In this document: in pieces, positions 24,279 through 32,327 of the stretch
How positions within the stretch are numbered: position 1 is the first letter of the stretch
Layout of the letters: each line of letters starts with the position of its first letter
Assembly (NCBI RefSeq): GCF_006715305.1
Contig: NZ_VFMY01000001.1
Location: forward strand, 620,001-684,000
Source: Arthrobacter sp. SLBN-100
GTDB taxonomy: Bacteria; Actinomycetota; Actinomycetes; Actinomycetales; Micrococcaceae
Length of the DNA: 64,000 nt
Reading direction: 5' to 3'
Made by a program: the position numbers and the translations under genes
Notes under the pieces: generated by a model
What the model saw: the letters and a program-made list of their open reading frames with translations, nothing else
Told to the model about the DNA's origin: nothing
The model's database searches: none

Positions 24279-24701
24279 ATGCGAAAAATTGCCGCCCTTG
24301 CTGTTGCCGCCGCCCTGCTTCTGGCAGGCTGCTCCTCCCAGACCGGGGGAGACACAGGACCCGCTTCGCCATCGACGGCAGACACTTCCCCGGCTTCCCC
24401 GGCCGCAACAGAGACATCGGTTCCTTCTACAGCGGCAGCAACAACTCAGCCGCTTGGGAAGGGATCCATCGATGACGCCACCCTGGACCAAGCCTTCCTG
24501 GCCGGGGCACGTAAATCCGTGCCGGCCAGCCTGGATGACGCGACCCTGGTATCGATCGGGCGCCGGATCTGCACAGACCTTGCAGCGGGAGTCGCGTCCC
24601 AGACGGCGCTGGACAAGGTTAAGACGCACGGACTGACGCAAAACGACGCCTTGCTGCTTCTGTTCACCGCCAAAGCGGTCTACTGCTCGACGACGCAGTA
24701 G
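24279..24701 (+). CDS. Lipoprotein with DUF732-like domain
   Basis: The 140-residue precursor has the signal MRKIAALAVAAALLLAGC with a lipobox Cys18, a long Ser/Thr/Pro linker, and a helical domain with paired cysteines (GRRICTDLAAG and AVYCSTTQ at the C-terminus), matching DUF732 organisation. It is a paralogue of the lipoprotein at 17973. GAAGG precedes the ATG. Extracellular, lipid-anchored; function unknown. Confidence 0.8.
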   Translation: MRKIAALAVAAALLLAGCSSQTGGDTGPASPSTADTSPASPAATETSVPSTAAATTQPLGKGSIDDATLDQAFLAGARKSVPASLDDATLVSIGRRICTDLAAGVASQTALDKVKTHGLTQNDALLLLFTAKAVYCSTTQ

Positions 24702-24730
24702 ACCGGGATCCTGCTTCCCCGGAGGCCTTG

Positions 24731-24740
24731 CCGCACACAG
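24731..24740 (+). promoter_or_regulatory. Leaderless-type promoter motif CCGCACACAG
   Basis: The motif ends 7 nt before the ATG at 24748. Confidence 0.65.
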
Positions 24741-24747
24741 TCTAGTT

Positions 24748-25616
24748 ATGACGAACCAAGCAACTTCGCAGGCCCGCGTGCTGAAGGGTGTCAGGACTGG
24801 CGGACAGTTCGCACCCGCCGAGCATTCGGAGCCTACGATCGCTCTTGCCGGCTCTACAGTTGATTCCATGGACAGTGACTACCGCGGAAGCCACCGGGCA
24901 CCGACCGATGACGGCTACAGCGCATCCATCGACAGGCTGACCCAGGTCTTCCCGGACGACGTCTACGAGCACCCCGAATACGTGGGCTCCGGGGAAGTCG
25001 ACGAGGAAACCATGGCGCAGCTGCTCAAGGCGAAGGGCAACCCGGACGCCACCGTCCGCATCTACCGGGCGCTGCCTCCCGGCCTGGACCAAATCAACAA
25101 GGCCGACTGGGTGACACTCTCAGAGGAATACGCCCGCCAGCACGCCATTCAGGATGATGACGAAGCGAACGACTGGCCCATCATCCACGCTGCTGTCCGG
25201 TCCGCTCGGTCTTTTCCGACGGAAACGACCTGGCCGAATACGGCTACGACGGCCCTCCCCTCAGCGGACTGGGGGAGGGAAGCGAAGCCGGCGATGCATC
25301 TGCGGAAATTGAGCCGGATATTGCGCCGCCGAAGCCGGGCATCTGGGCGGACCGCACCGTACACTTCCACGCCGCCCACCGTGCCATCATCGAAGGCACG
25401 GCCCGACAGTCCCTCGCTGAAGACTTCGCCAGGTCCGGCCTGGACTACGACACCCTGGCCGAGAAGGTCGGCCATCCGCCCCGGATTGCCCGCCGCATCA
25501 TCGAAGGCAAGGAGTTCCTCCGGGAGTCCACTGTGGCCGTCTACTTCGAAGCTCTCGGCCACAGGCCCGAGCCGCGGGACATCGACGCTTACCGCCTGGA
25601 GCAGGAAACCCTTTAG
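24748..25616 (+). pseudogene. GGQF-motif protein with ADP-ribosyltransferase-like domain, frameshifted
   Basis: The N-terminus reads RVLKGVRTGGQFAPAEHSEP, the island motif. A domain follows with ATVRIYRALPPG, NKADWVTLSEEYARQHA, resembling the R and S-T-S type motifs of ADP-ribosyltransferase-fold proteins in actinobacterial phages and islands. At about 25198 one base seems missing: the expected SVFSDGNDLAEYGYDG continues in the next frame, through WADRTVHFHAAHRAIIEGTA and a small C-terminal helix bundle ending EQETL-TAG at 25616. Restoring the base gives about 290 residues. Transferase activity is inferred from motif resemblance only. Confidence 0.6.
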
Positions 25617-25742
25617 GAGCTAGGTCACGCAGCAACGGCGTGAGCTCTGACTCAATGGCCCTCCAGAAGGAATAGCAGTGAACTGTCGGTGCTTGTTCTA
25701 GGTAACGGGGCCGAGCGGTCTCCGCCAGAACAGGATTCCCTC

Positions 25743-26015
25743 GTGCCCGCTGCTTTCATTCCCTTCACCATGCGTGCCACAGCCCGTAAGGGCCACCAGG
25801 AGGATTTCCGGACCGACATCGAACGGCTCACCTCGGGTCGTGACGGCCGGTCGCCTTTGTCCATGGTGACATCCACGAATACCGCGGCTTGCCTTCAGGG
25901 TGCGATTGCGGAAAGTGAGCACACCGCCAGCGCCGCCAGCCTGGCACGGCACCTCGCGGACAGGCTCAGCACCAAGGACATCCACCTGGACATTACCGTC
26001 TCCCTGGACCGGTAG
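25743..26015 (+). CDS. Hypothetical protein (about 90 aa)
   Basis: From GTG 25743 (AGGA upstream at 7 nt) the frame reads PAAFIPFTMRATARKGHQED, FRTDIERLTSGRDGRSPLSM and HTASAASLARHLADRLSTKD, ending ITVSLDR. A basic N-terminus precedes a helical C-terminus. No family recognised. Confidence 0.5.
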   Translation: MPAAFIPFTMRATARKGHQEDFRTDIERLTSGRDGRSPLSMVTSTNTAACLQGAIAESEHTASAASLARHLADRLSTKDIHLDITVSLDR

Positions 26016-26183
26016 TCAGACCGCCACCAGCCGTATCGGGAAGGCCTGGCCGGACGTGAGGGTTCAGGCGGGCATCTGCTGCTCCTATTACGCCACGCCC
26101 CTGTTCAAATGGGTGCACTTGAGGGCAAGAGCCAACGCCGCACCTGTAATCTGACAGTTCAAGCGATCATTCATGGGGGAACC

Positions 26184-27353
26184 TTGACCGAAGACAGCCT
26201 GCCGGTGCAGCAGCCACAGAGCCAACAGCCTTACTCCACCGGAGCCAACGAGAAACAGGAACCAGGCCGAGGGCCGTATCCACCGGCACAGGCCCTGCGC
26301 GGCCAGCAGCCTGCAGTGAATCACCTTGCGGACGCCCACTCGGGCCAGCCCAAGACGAAGGCGTCGGGCCGCCGAACCGCAGGGGGTATTGTCGGCATCG
26401 TCCTCGGTGTTTTTCTCCTCGTACCGGCCTTGGTGATGCTCGAGGACAAACACTTGGGCTTCATGTCCTTCCTTATCTTCCTTGCCGCGCTAGGCAACAT
26501 CGTTGGCGGCGTCATGATGCTGCTCAAGCTCGGTACACAGACCCGGTGGGCGCCGGTGACCCTGCTGATTGCGGCGGTAGCCGCTGTCATGTTGGGTATC
26601 ATCGGCCCGTTGTTTCTTTTGTTCAACCTAGCGTTGCTCATGGTCAGCTTGGCCTTGGCCATTCCTATCGGCATCCTCATACTCCCGGAGCTCGCCGAGC
26701 AACGCCGTAATGCAACCCCACAGCAGCCCAGGTATCCGCCAAGGCCATACGCTCAAGTTCCGGCGCCGCACGCACAAGCGCCAGTTCCTTATTTGCAGGG
26801 CACGCAGAGCGAGGCCTATCACGCGACCCGTCAGCCATCGCCAGGGGCCCGAAAAGCAGCAGGCATTGTTGCTATCGCACTAGGCGCCTGGGAGTTGGCC
26901 GCTTCCCAACAGGGCTACGCAATGTATATCGACTACGACGGCAACCTCAACGCACTGTCGTACGCACTAATGTTCCTGGTACTAGGAGTGGCAACCGCGG
27001 GAGCCGGCATCGCCCTGCTTGTCCTTGGTCGCCGGAAAAAGGATGTAGTTCCGGTCGTCCTTATAGGACTCGCCGCACTGGCCATCCTTGTGGGGGTGTC
27101 CTCAACCGTGCGCCAGCTTTACGCAGTCATTCCGACCGCCATAACGGCACTGCTTGCCGTGGCCGTTCTCATCTTGCTGGGGATCGAACTTGCCGCGAAG
27201 AAGCGGCACATTGACCCGCGGGCGCATTGCCACGAACTTAGGCCACGCTTCGATGTTCACATCGCAGCGTTTGATGGACGTCCATCAGTAACGGCCACCC
27301 AGCCGGATAGTCGGTTCGGCATGCTGGTACGAGGCGAAGCTGCCGCGGTTTGA
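26184..27353 (+). CDS. Multi-pass membrane protein with two repeated halves
   Basis: The protein of about 389 residues has a Gln/Pro-rich cytoplasmic N-terminus, four helices (from TAGGIVGIVLGVFLLVPALV to MVSLALAIPIGILILPEL), a Pro/Gln-rich linker, and a second set of four helices starting ARKAAGIVAIALGAWELAAS. Each half begins with a similar G-I-V-x-I-x-L-G helix, suggesting internal duplication. TTG 26184 has GGGGGAAC upstream. The last 23 codons overlap the convergent gene and look atypical, so the original stop may have been lost. Unknown function. Confidence 0.65.
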   Translation: MTEDSLPVQQPQSQQPYSTGANEKQEPGRGPYPPAQALRGQQPAVNHLADAHSGQPKTKASGRRTAGGIVGIVLGVFLLVPALVMLEDKHLGFMSFLIFLAALGNIVGGVMMLLKLGTQTRWAPVTLLIAAVAAVMLGIIGPLFLLFNLALLMVSLALAIPIGILILPELAEQRRNATPQQPRYPPRPYAQVPAPHAQAPVPYLQGTQSEAYHATRQPSPGARKAAGIVAIALGAWELAASQQGYAMYIDYDGNLNALSYALMFLVLGVATAGAGIALLVLGRRKKDVVPVVLIGLAALAILVGVSSTVRQLYAVIPTAITALLAVAVLILLGIELAAKKRHIDPRAHCHELRPRFDVHIAAFDGRPSVTATQPDSRFGMLVRGEAAAV

Positions 27354-28151
27354 AGCTGCGGTCGTTTTGCCGCGGCCGGCCGCCGCAGTGGCTTTCGCCA
27401 TCCGGTTCTGGAGCTTGCGCTGGGCATCCCACAGCTCCTGCTGGAGCTTGTTCAGTTCGGCCCGCCCGACCCGGTTGCCTTTCGAATCGGTGTATTCCTG
27501 GCAGCTGGACGGCTCTGTGGCGGCACCGATCGGTCCGTAGGAGACGTGGCAGGAGTCGCCCTGTCCCTCGTCGGCGGCGTATTCATTGTTGCCCATGATG
27601 ACCCCGCCTGTGTTCCGGGTCCATTTGACAGTCTTGAGCCGGTCGAAGAAGGCCGTGCCGGCTACCGAGTCGTGGGCCCGGTCCGTGGCGCCGCGGTTCT
27701 CACTCGTGCTCCATCGGACGGTGCTGGAGTCCTTGTCGAAGGACACGGATCCTTCCTGCCCAGCCGGGAAGCTGGTGGTGCGGTTGGTCGGGAACGGCAG
27801 GTCTGACTTGAGTACCCGGGCCGGCTTGCCGTCGCGGGGGAGGCCGAGCCGCCATTCGACGTCGTCCAGGAACTCTTCCGTGAACGGCGGTTTCGCCGGG
27901 CGGTTCCATGAGGATCGGTCCTGGAAGGCGTAAAGCTCCTTGTGCTTGGCGTCCGTGTACTGCCGGAGCGCTGCCGTGTGGGCGGACGGGTCGGTCTGCT
28001 CCTTGCGGGTCAGGCCCTTCCAGAAGGCCTGGGTTTCGCCGAAGACCTTGCTCCGGTGTTCGTGGGTTGCTTTCTGCACTGCCTGGCGGACGGCAGCGAA
28101 TTCTGCGGAGGGGAGGACGATCTCCCCATGTTGGCTATCCCAGTGGCCCAT
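27285..28151 (-). CDS. Hypothetical protein with C-terminal HAEP motif
   Basis: The 288-residue protein begins MGHWDSQHGEIVLPSAEFAA and has a helical N-terminal third (VRQAVQKATHEHRSKVFGET), a Ser/Thr-rich centre (GSVSFDKDSSTVRWSTSENR), a cysteine pair (DSCHVSYG, SSCQEY) and a helix LNKLQQELWDAQRKLQ. It ends RGSFASYQHAEPTIRLGGRY, so the motif otherwise found at N-termini sits here at the C-terminus. GAAAGGAA precedes the ATG, and a CCGCACACAT motif lies 28 nt upstream. The frame is intact. Function unknown. Confidence 0.7.
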   Translation of the reverse strand: MGHWDSQHGEIVLPSAEFAAVRQAVQKATHEHRSKVFGETQAFWKGLTRKEQTDPSAHTAALRQYTDAKHKELYAFQDRSSWNRPAKPPFTEEFLDDVEWRLGLPRDGKPARVLKSDLPFPTNRTTSFPAGQEGSVSFDKDSSTVRWSTSENRGATDRAHDSVAGTAFFDRLKTVKWTRNTGGVIMGNNEYAADEGQGDSCHVSYGPIGAATEPSSCQEYTDSKGNRVGRAELNKLQQELWDAQRKLQNRMAKATAAAGRGKTTAASNRGSFASYQHAEPTIRLGGRY

Positions 28152-28179
28152 CGTGTTCCTTTCAGCGGGTACATCAGGC

Positions 28180-28189
28180 ATGTGTGCGG
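28180..28189 (-). promoter_or_regulatory. Promoter motif CCGCACACAT
   Basis: 28 nt upstream of the ATG at 28151, giving a short leader that contains a GAAAGGAA ribosome-binding site. It is divergent to the copy at 28211. Confidence 0.55.
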
Positions 28190-28210
28190 CGGGGACCCGC
28201 CGTGGGGAGT

Positions 28211-28220
28211 TCGTACACAT
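28211..28220 (+). promoter_or_regulatory. Leaderless-type promoter motif TCGTACACAT
   Basis: The motif ends 7 nt before the ATG at 28228. It lies back to back with the minus-strand copy at 28180-28189. Confidence 0.65.
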
Positions 28221-28227
28221 GGCTGCC

Positions 28228-28572
28228 ATGAGAAGATTCCAGGTCCGCGTCCGTACCCGCCTAGACGCACGAGAAGCCGGCGTGAAGAACTCCCACATCG
28301 AGGCCCTCAGCGCGTTCAACGAATCGCTGGTGCCCCTGTTCGAATCGGATGTGTGCCGGATGGTTGAGACACTCGACAACATCGCCTACGGGACCGTCTT
28401 CGGCACCGCGGACCGCAAAAACGCACCCTCCCTCGCCGGGGTGAAATTCCGGGACCCCGAGGCCGGCGCCATCCTCGCTGCCGGCTTCACGAAACGGGCA
28501 CGCGAAGCGGGGCTGGAGGCTGCGTCCTCCGCGGTGTCCAGGTCCGTCTACCTCGCCCAGGGAGGCCGGTAG
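28228..28572 (+). CDS. Hypothetical protein (114 aa)
   Basis: The protein reads MRRFQVRVRTRLDAREAGVK, SHIEALSAFNESLVPLFESD, then KFRDPEAGAILAAGFTKRAR and ends VYLAQGGR. It appears helical and basic. There is no Shine-Dalgarno; the ATG is 7 nt after the promoter motif, supporting leaderless translation. Unknown function. Confidence 0.65.
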   Translation: MRRFQVRVRTRLDAREAGVKNSHIEALSAFNESLVPLFESDVCRMVETLDNIAYGTVFGTADRKNAPSLAGVKFRDPEAGAILAAGFTKRAREAGLEAASSAVSRSVYLAQGGR

Positions 28573-28610
28573 CGGCACCCCGGGGCCGCAGTCGTCGAGC
28601 ACCCGCTTCG

Positions 28611-28620
28611 CCGCACACAT
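28611..28620 (+). promoter_or_regulatory. Leaderless-type promoter motif CCGCACACAT
   Basis: The motif ends 7 nt before the ATG at 28628. Confidence 0.7.
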
Positions 28621-28627
28621 GCTTGGC

Positions 28628-29569
28628 ATGACCAACGTAAACAACCGCACCAGAGTCCAGGCCGGAATCAAGACCGGCGGCCAGTTCGTCGCCGAAACCC
28701 ATCAGGAACCCGAGGGCGTCCTCCTCACGCAGGCTCCTTCCCCACTGGATGAGGCCGCCGTGGCCGTCGTAGCAGATCTGGTCCGTACCAGCGCAGCCGT
28801 CGAGGAGGGTGACTGGCAGCGGCACCACGACAAGGGCTACCTGCGGGACCTTCCCACCCCGCCGTATCCTCCCGAGATCCTCGAACTCCGCCGCCAGGCA
28901 GACAGCTTCGAAACGCTGCCCGCGCAGGAGCAGAACGAGATCCTGGACAAACTCAAGCTCCCCGCCGCCAAGCACCTGCTCGAACCGGGGCAGACACTCG
29001 GCAACCACAAGGTTGACGTAGCCGATGACGTCCTGGCCGGTGGAGGCAAGCTGGGCTTCGTGCTGGCCTCCCAGAAGCTCATCACCGATGCCAACCTCCC
29101 CGGAACAGCGACCATGACCAAAGCAGGGGACCAGACGGAATTCTCCATCCCGGATGGAAGCATCCAGCATGAAGTTCGGGTCGCATCATCGATGGTGTCG
29201 CTCTCGTCCTCCAGCACCGATGACGACTACACCCGGAACAGCTGGCTCGCCCGCGCCGACATCTCATCGTTTACCGGATCCATGTTTGAGCGTGACCGGT
29301 CCGGGAGCCTTCGTGAAAACTTCAAGGACCACAGCGAATACGCCGTGATGATGGACGTCGTTGCCAGTTCATCCTTCCGCGACTACGAATCGCACTTCGG
29401 AGAGATGAACCGCGGCGCCAGCGAGGACGGAAAGACAACCTTCCACCCGTCCATGGTTGCCGGATACCTGGACCACATGGCCGAACAGACCGGGCAGCGA
29501 GACAGGGACTCCTTCGTCAACGACCTCCGTGAAGTGTTCCGCGAAACGGACCGGCGCCTCATCCCGTAG
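28628..29569 (+). CDS. GGQF-motif protein (313 aa), function unknown
   Basis: The N-terminus NRTRVQAGIKTGGQFVAETH then QEPEGVLL is the best full example of the island motif. The body has a helical region (EILELRRQADSFETLPAQEQ), a segment KVDVADDVLAGGGKLGFVLA, and a C-terminal domain with FRDYESHFGEMNRGASEDGK and YLDHMAEQTGQRDRDSFVND. It is acidic, soluble, with no signal peptide. The frame is intact. No known family recognised. Confidence 0.75.
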   Translation: MTNVNNRTRVQAGIKTGGQFVAETHQEPEGVLLTQAPSPLDEAAVAVVADLVRTSAAVEEGDWQRHHDKGYLRDLPTPPYPPEILELRRQADSFETLPAQEQNEILDKLKLPAAKHLLEPGQTLGNHKVDVADDVLAGGGKLGFVLASQKLITDANLPGTATMTKAGDQTEFSIPDGSIQHEVRVASSMVSLSSSSTDDDYTRNSWLARADISSFTGSMFERDRSGSLRENFKDHSEYAVMMDVVASSSFRDYESHFGEMNRGASEDGKTTFHPSMVAGYLDHMAEQTGQRDRDSFVNDLREVFRETDRRLIP

Positions 29570-29754
29570 CGGGACCCGGCCGCCGGACTCACCGGCGGCC
29601 GGTGCGGGGACCGCTGCCATCATCTGACTCGCCGCGCTTACCGCCTCGATGAACCTGCCGGTGGCCGCATAGCGCAGGAGCGTTACCTGTGGCAGGCGCG
29701 ATGGCGGTGCCTCCCTTTGGTGTGGCTGGGGCGCGGGTAGCCTGAGCGAAACCG

Positions 29755-29764
29755 CCGCACACAT
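29755..29764 (+). promoter_or_regulatory. Leaderless-type promoter motif CCGCACACAT
   Basis: The motif ends 8 nt before the ATG at 29773. Confidence 0.65.
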
Positions 29765-29772
29765 GAAGGAAC

Positions 29773-30514
29773 ATGAAGATCAACCGCTCCGCCGCAACCA
29801 AGTCCCTGACCGTCATCGCCAGCCTTTTCCTTGCCGGCTCCCTCTCCAGCTGTGACGCAGCGGCCCAGACCGGGACCAAAATAGCGGACGCCATTCAGAG
29901 CGCCGCCCCCAGCATCGCCGTGGAGAGCCCGGCCGGCCCCGCCGCCAACCAGGTGGAGGCAGCCACGGCGCTGACCCAACTGGAGACCATCCCGGTGAAG
30001 GGCCGCGCCCCGAAGACCGGCTACTCCCGCGAGGAGTTCGGCGCCGCCTGGGCCGACGTTGACCGCAACGGCTGCGACACCCGCAATGACATCCTTGCCC
30101 GCGATCTGGAAGGCGAGAGCTTCAAGCCCGGCACGCAGAACTGTGTCGTCGCCACCGGAACTTTGGCTGACAAGTACACCGGCATTACCATCAACTTCGT
30201 CCGCGGCCAGGACACCAGCTCCGCCGTCCAGATCGACCACATCATTCCCCTGAGCGACGCCTGGCAGAAGGGCGCTCAGCAGCTCAGCCCGGACCAGCGC
30301 AAGCAGCTCGCCAACGACCCGCTGAACCTGATGGCGGCCCACGGCCCCACCAACGGCGCCAAGGGCGAAGGACGCGGCCACGTGGCTCCCGCCGAACAAA
30401 GCGTTCCGCTGCGAGTACGTCGCCCGCCAGACGGCCGTGAAGGCCAAGTACCAGCTCTGGGTCACCCAGGCCGAGCACGATGCCATCGCCGGGATCCTGA
30501 GCACCTGCAAGTAG
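29773..30514 (+). pseudogene. Secreted HNH nuclease (DUF1524-like), frameshifted
   Basis: A signal sequence (SLTVIASLFLAGSLSSC, possible lipobox Cys) leads to the conserved block KGRAPKTGYSREEFGAAWAD, DVDRNGCDTRNDILARDL, and QIDHIIPLSDAWQKGAQQL with the catalytic His, then NDPLNLMAAHGPTN. After KGEG, near 30375, two bases appear to be missing: the conserved end DAATWLPPNKAFRCEYVARQ and TQAEHDAIAGILSTCK continues in another frame to TAG 30514. This is the layout of exported actinobacterial nucleases with a GmrSD/DUF1524-like HNH fold. As written the C-terminal zinc/active-site part is lost. Confidence 0.8.
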
Positions 30515-30536
30515 CACGCCTTGCCGCAGAACCCCA

Positions 30537-30851
30537 TTGCGGTTCAGTACCGCGGTCACCGGGCTGAAGGTCAGCTACGACGCGGCTGTCAGCATGGCCG
30601 AGAAGGTCCGCTGGTCCGGGTTCTCCGTCGCCGAGAAGAAGCGGCTGAAGGACGCCCGGGTTGCCCTGGACATCATTCAGGATTCGTCCACCACTCCTGA
30701 GCAGCGGAACGCCCAGTACCGGCGCATCGCGAAGCTGCTCGATGGCCTGATCGTCCTCACCGCCCCGGTCCGCCAATCCCTTGCCGCGTGGGTGCCGATG
30801 CTGGCGCTGGAGAGTGCCGCGGTTCCCCTGGAGACGGCCCGCCAAACCTGA
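30537..30851 (+). CDS. Hypothetical protein (104 aa)
   Basis: A TTG-initiated frame encodes RFSTAVTGLKVSYDAAVSMA, KKRLKDARVALDIIQDSSTT and LLDGLIVLTAPVRQSLAAWV, helical sequence with one moderately hydrophobic helix. The start is uncertain. It follows the broken nuclease closely. Unknown function. Confidence 0.45.
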   Translation: MRFSTAVTGLKVSYDAAVSMAEKVRWSGFSVAEKKRLKDARVALDIIQDSSTTPEQRNAQYRRIAKLLDGLIVLTAPVRQSLAAWVPMLALESAAVPLETARQT

Positions 30852-30915
30852 CCATCTGCACGTAGGCCGCTGGCCTAAGCTGAATCTGCAACTGAATCTA
30901 TTTGGGGGAATTTTT

Positions 30916-31599
30916 ATGAAGCGCCTTATCGCACCTGCTCTGCTCACCATGGCTTTGCTTACCGGATGCTCGGCCACGAGCGAGGTTGCCACAGACGTAG
31001 CCACGCCGGGCACTGGTCCAGCCAGTGAGGCGGCCGCGCCGACACCAGCCTCAACGACGGAATCCCCGGCTTACCCTCCGGCACTGGCGAACCCGTTGAA
31101 AAGGCTCGCATACCAGGATGAGCCGATGAGCGAGTACTTCCAGGGCGACCTCTCAGAAGAGGAGAAGGTCACTCAGCAGCGCATCTACGATGTTCTCGCT
31201 GAGACCATGAACGCCGAGTCCCCGGTCCATCAAAACCATGGAGACGCCTATCAGGCACAGTTCGACAAGGGCAACATCACCGAAGATTATCTGTCGCTGA
31301 ACATCACCGGTGGATGGTCACAGGATGCGATTGCCCGGCGCGAGGCCGGGTTCTCCCACCAAGTCACCGGAATCTATTGCCCAATGCGGGCCCAGACGTT
31401 GAAGAGCCTGGAAACGGGCAAGGCGACCTGCTGGTGGACGGGCGGCGCGGTTCGCGACGGCGAAGCTGTCAGCGAAAGCGAATGGGCCGAGGTCAGCGAA
31501 GTCAGCTATGACGACCCGGAGAAGCTCCGTCAAATGGATGTTCGGCTCGAAAAGTCAGAGGGAATCTACAAGATCAGCTCAATGCTCCAGGTCCTCTGA
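30916..31599 (+). CDS. Lipoprotein, function unknown
   Basis: The 227-residue precursor starts MKRLIAPALLTMALLTGC with lipobox Cys18, then a Thr/Pro/Ala linker and an extracellular domain (EEEKVTQQRIYDVLAETMNA, DAIARREAGFSHQVTGIYCP, GKATCWWTGGAV). A cysteine pair suggests one disulfide. GGGGGAA precedes the ATG. Intact. A terminator follows at 31640. No family recognised. Confidence 0.75.
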   Translation: MKRLIAPALLTMALLTGCSATSEVATDVATPGTGPASEAAAPTPASTTESPAYPPALANPLKRLAYQDEPMSEYFQGDLSEEEKVTQQRIYDVLAETMNAESPVHQNHGDAYQAQFDKGNITEDYLSLNITGGWSQDAIARREAGFSHQVTGIYCPMRAQTLKSLETGKATCWWTGGAVRDGEAVSESEWAEVSEVSYDDPEKLRQMDVRLEKSEGIYKISSMLQVL

Positions 31600-31639
31600 G
31601 CGCTGCCTGATGAACCCGTAATCCCCGTTTAGTTCTTTC

Positions 31640-31679
31640 AAAGGCATGCCCCGCTACTGCTGATAGCGGGCATGCCTTT
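31640..31679 (+). terminator. Rho-independent terminator
   Basis: AAAGGCATGCCCCGCTA pairs with TAGCGGGCATGCCTTT around a short loop. Confidence 0.85.
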
Positions 31680-31767
31680 CTACGTTCCGGCGAGAATGTC
31701 CGACCCCGCCCGTAGCATCTGCCTCGACTGGGACCCCAACAGTCGCCGGCGGTGGAAAGGGTACGAA

Positions 31768-32253
31768 ATGAGCGAGTACGGCCATCCTGAGGCAACCATT
31801 CCGCCGCCGGCTTTCCCCTTCCCTGCCGCCGTACCGGCGGCACCTTCAAGGCTCCCGGCGCAGGCTTCAAAGGCGAAGTCGGCGCTGCGGATTTCCGCCG
31901 GCGTCATCTCCATCGCCGTCGGGTTCTGGGGCGGAAGCGCCGCCCTGGCCCTGGTTTCAATGAGTTCCATGCTCGGGCCCCGGTTCGCCTGGCTGGGTTT
32001 CCTGCTCGGCTTCGCGGCGCTCTGCACGGTCGTCACCGGCTGCACCGGAATCATCCGGCACCGCCTGAAAGACCTGCGTGTCCCCGCCCTGTCGGTGGCG
32101 TTCGCCTCCATCAACGTCCTGGGCTACGTGGCCTTGTTCATCGCCTTCCCGATCGTCACCCCCATGCTCGGCGGCATCATCGCCTCCGCCCTGGGCATCG
32201 TCCTGATCGCCTTGACGATAGTCTTCGACGACTGGCCGTCCACGGCGCCCTGA
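31768..32253 (+). CDS. Four-helix membrane protein with Pro-rich N-terminus
   Basis: The 161-residue protein begins MSEYGHPEATIPPPAFPFPA, and from residue 38 shows hydrophobic helices (ALRISAGVISIAVGFWGGSA, FAWLGFLLGFAALCTVVTGC, VAFASINVLGYVALFIAFPI, IIASALGIVLIALTIVFDDW). GGAAAGGG lies before the ATG at 31768. It resembles DUF4190-type actinobacterial membrane proteins, but I am not certain. Intact. Confidence 0.7.
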   Translation: MSEYGHPEATIPPPAFPFPAAVPAAPSRLPAQASKAKSALRISAGVISIAVGFWGGSAALALVSMSSMLGPRFAWLGFLLGFAALCTVVTGCTGIIRHRLKDLRVPALSVAFASINVLGYVALFIAFPIVTPMLGGIIASALGIVLIALTIVFDDWPSTAP

Positions 32254-32327
32254 CCACACCAGGTCCGGGATAAACCCGTGCCTACGCATGAGAACAAGTA
32301 AGCAGCATCGATCGACCGGAGGCGCAC

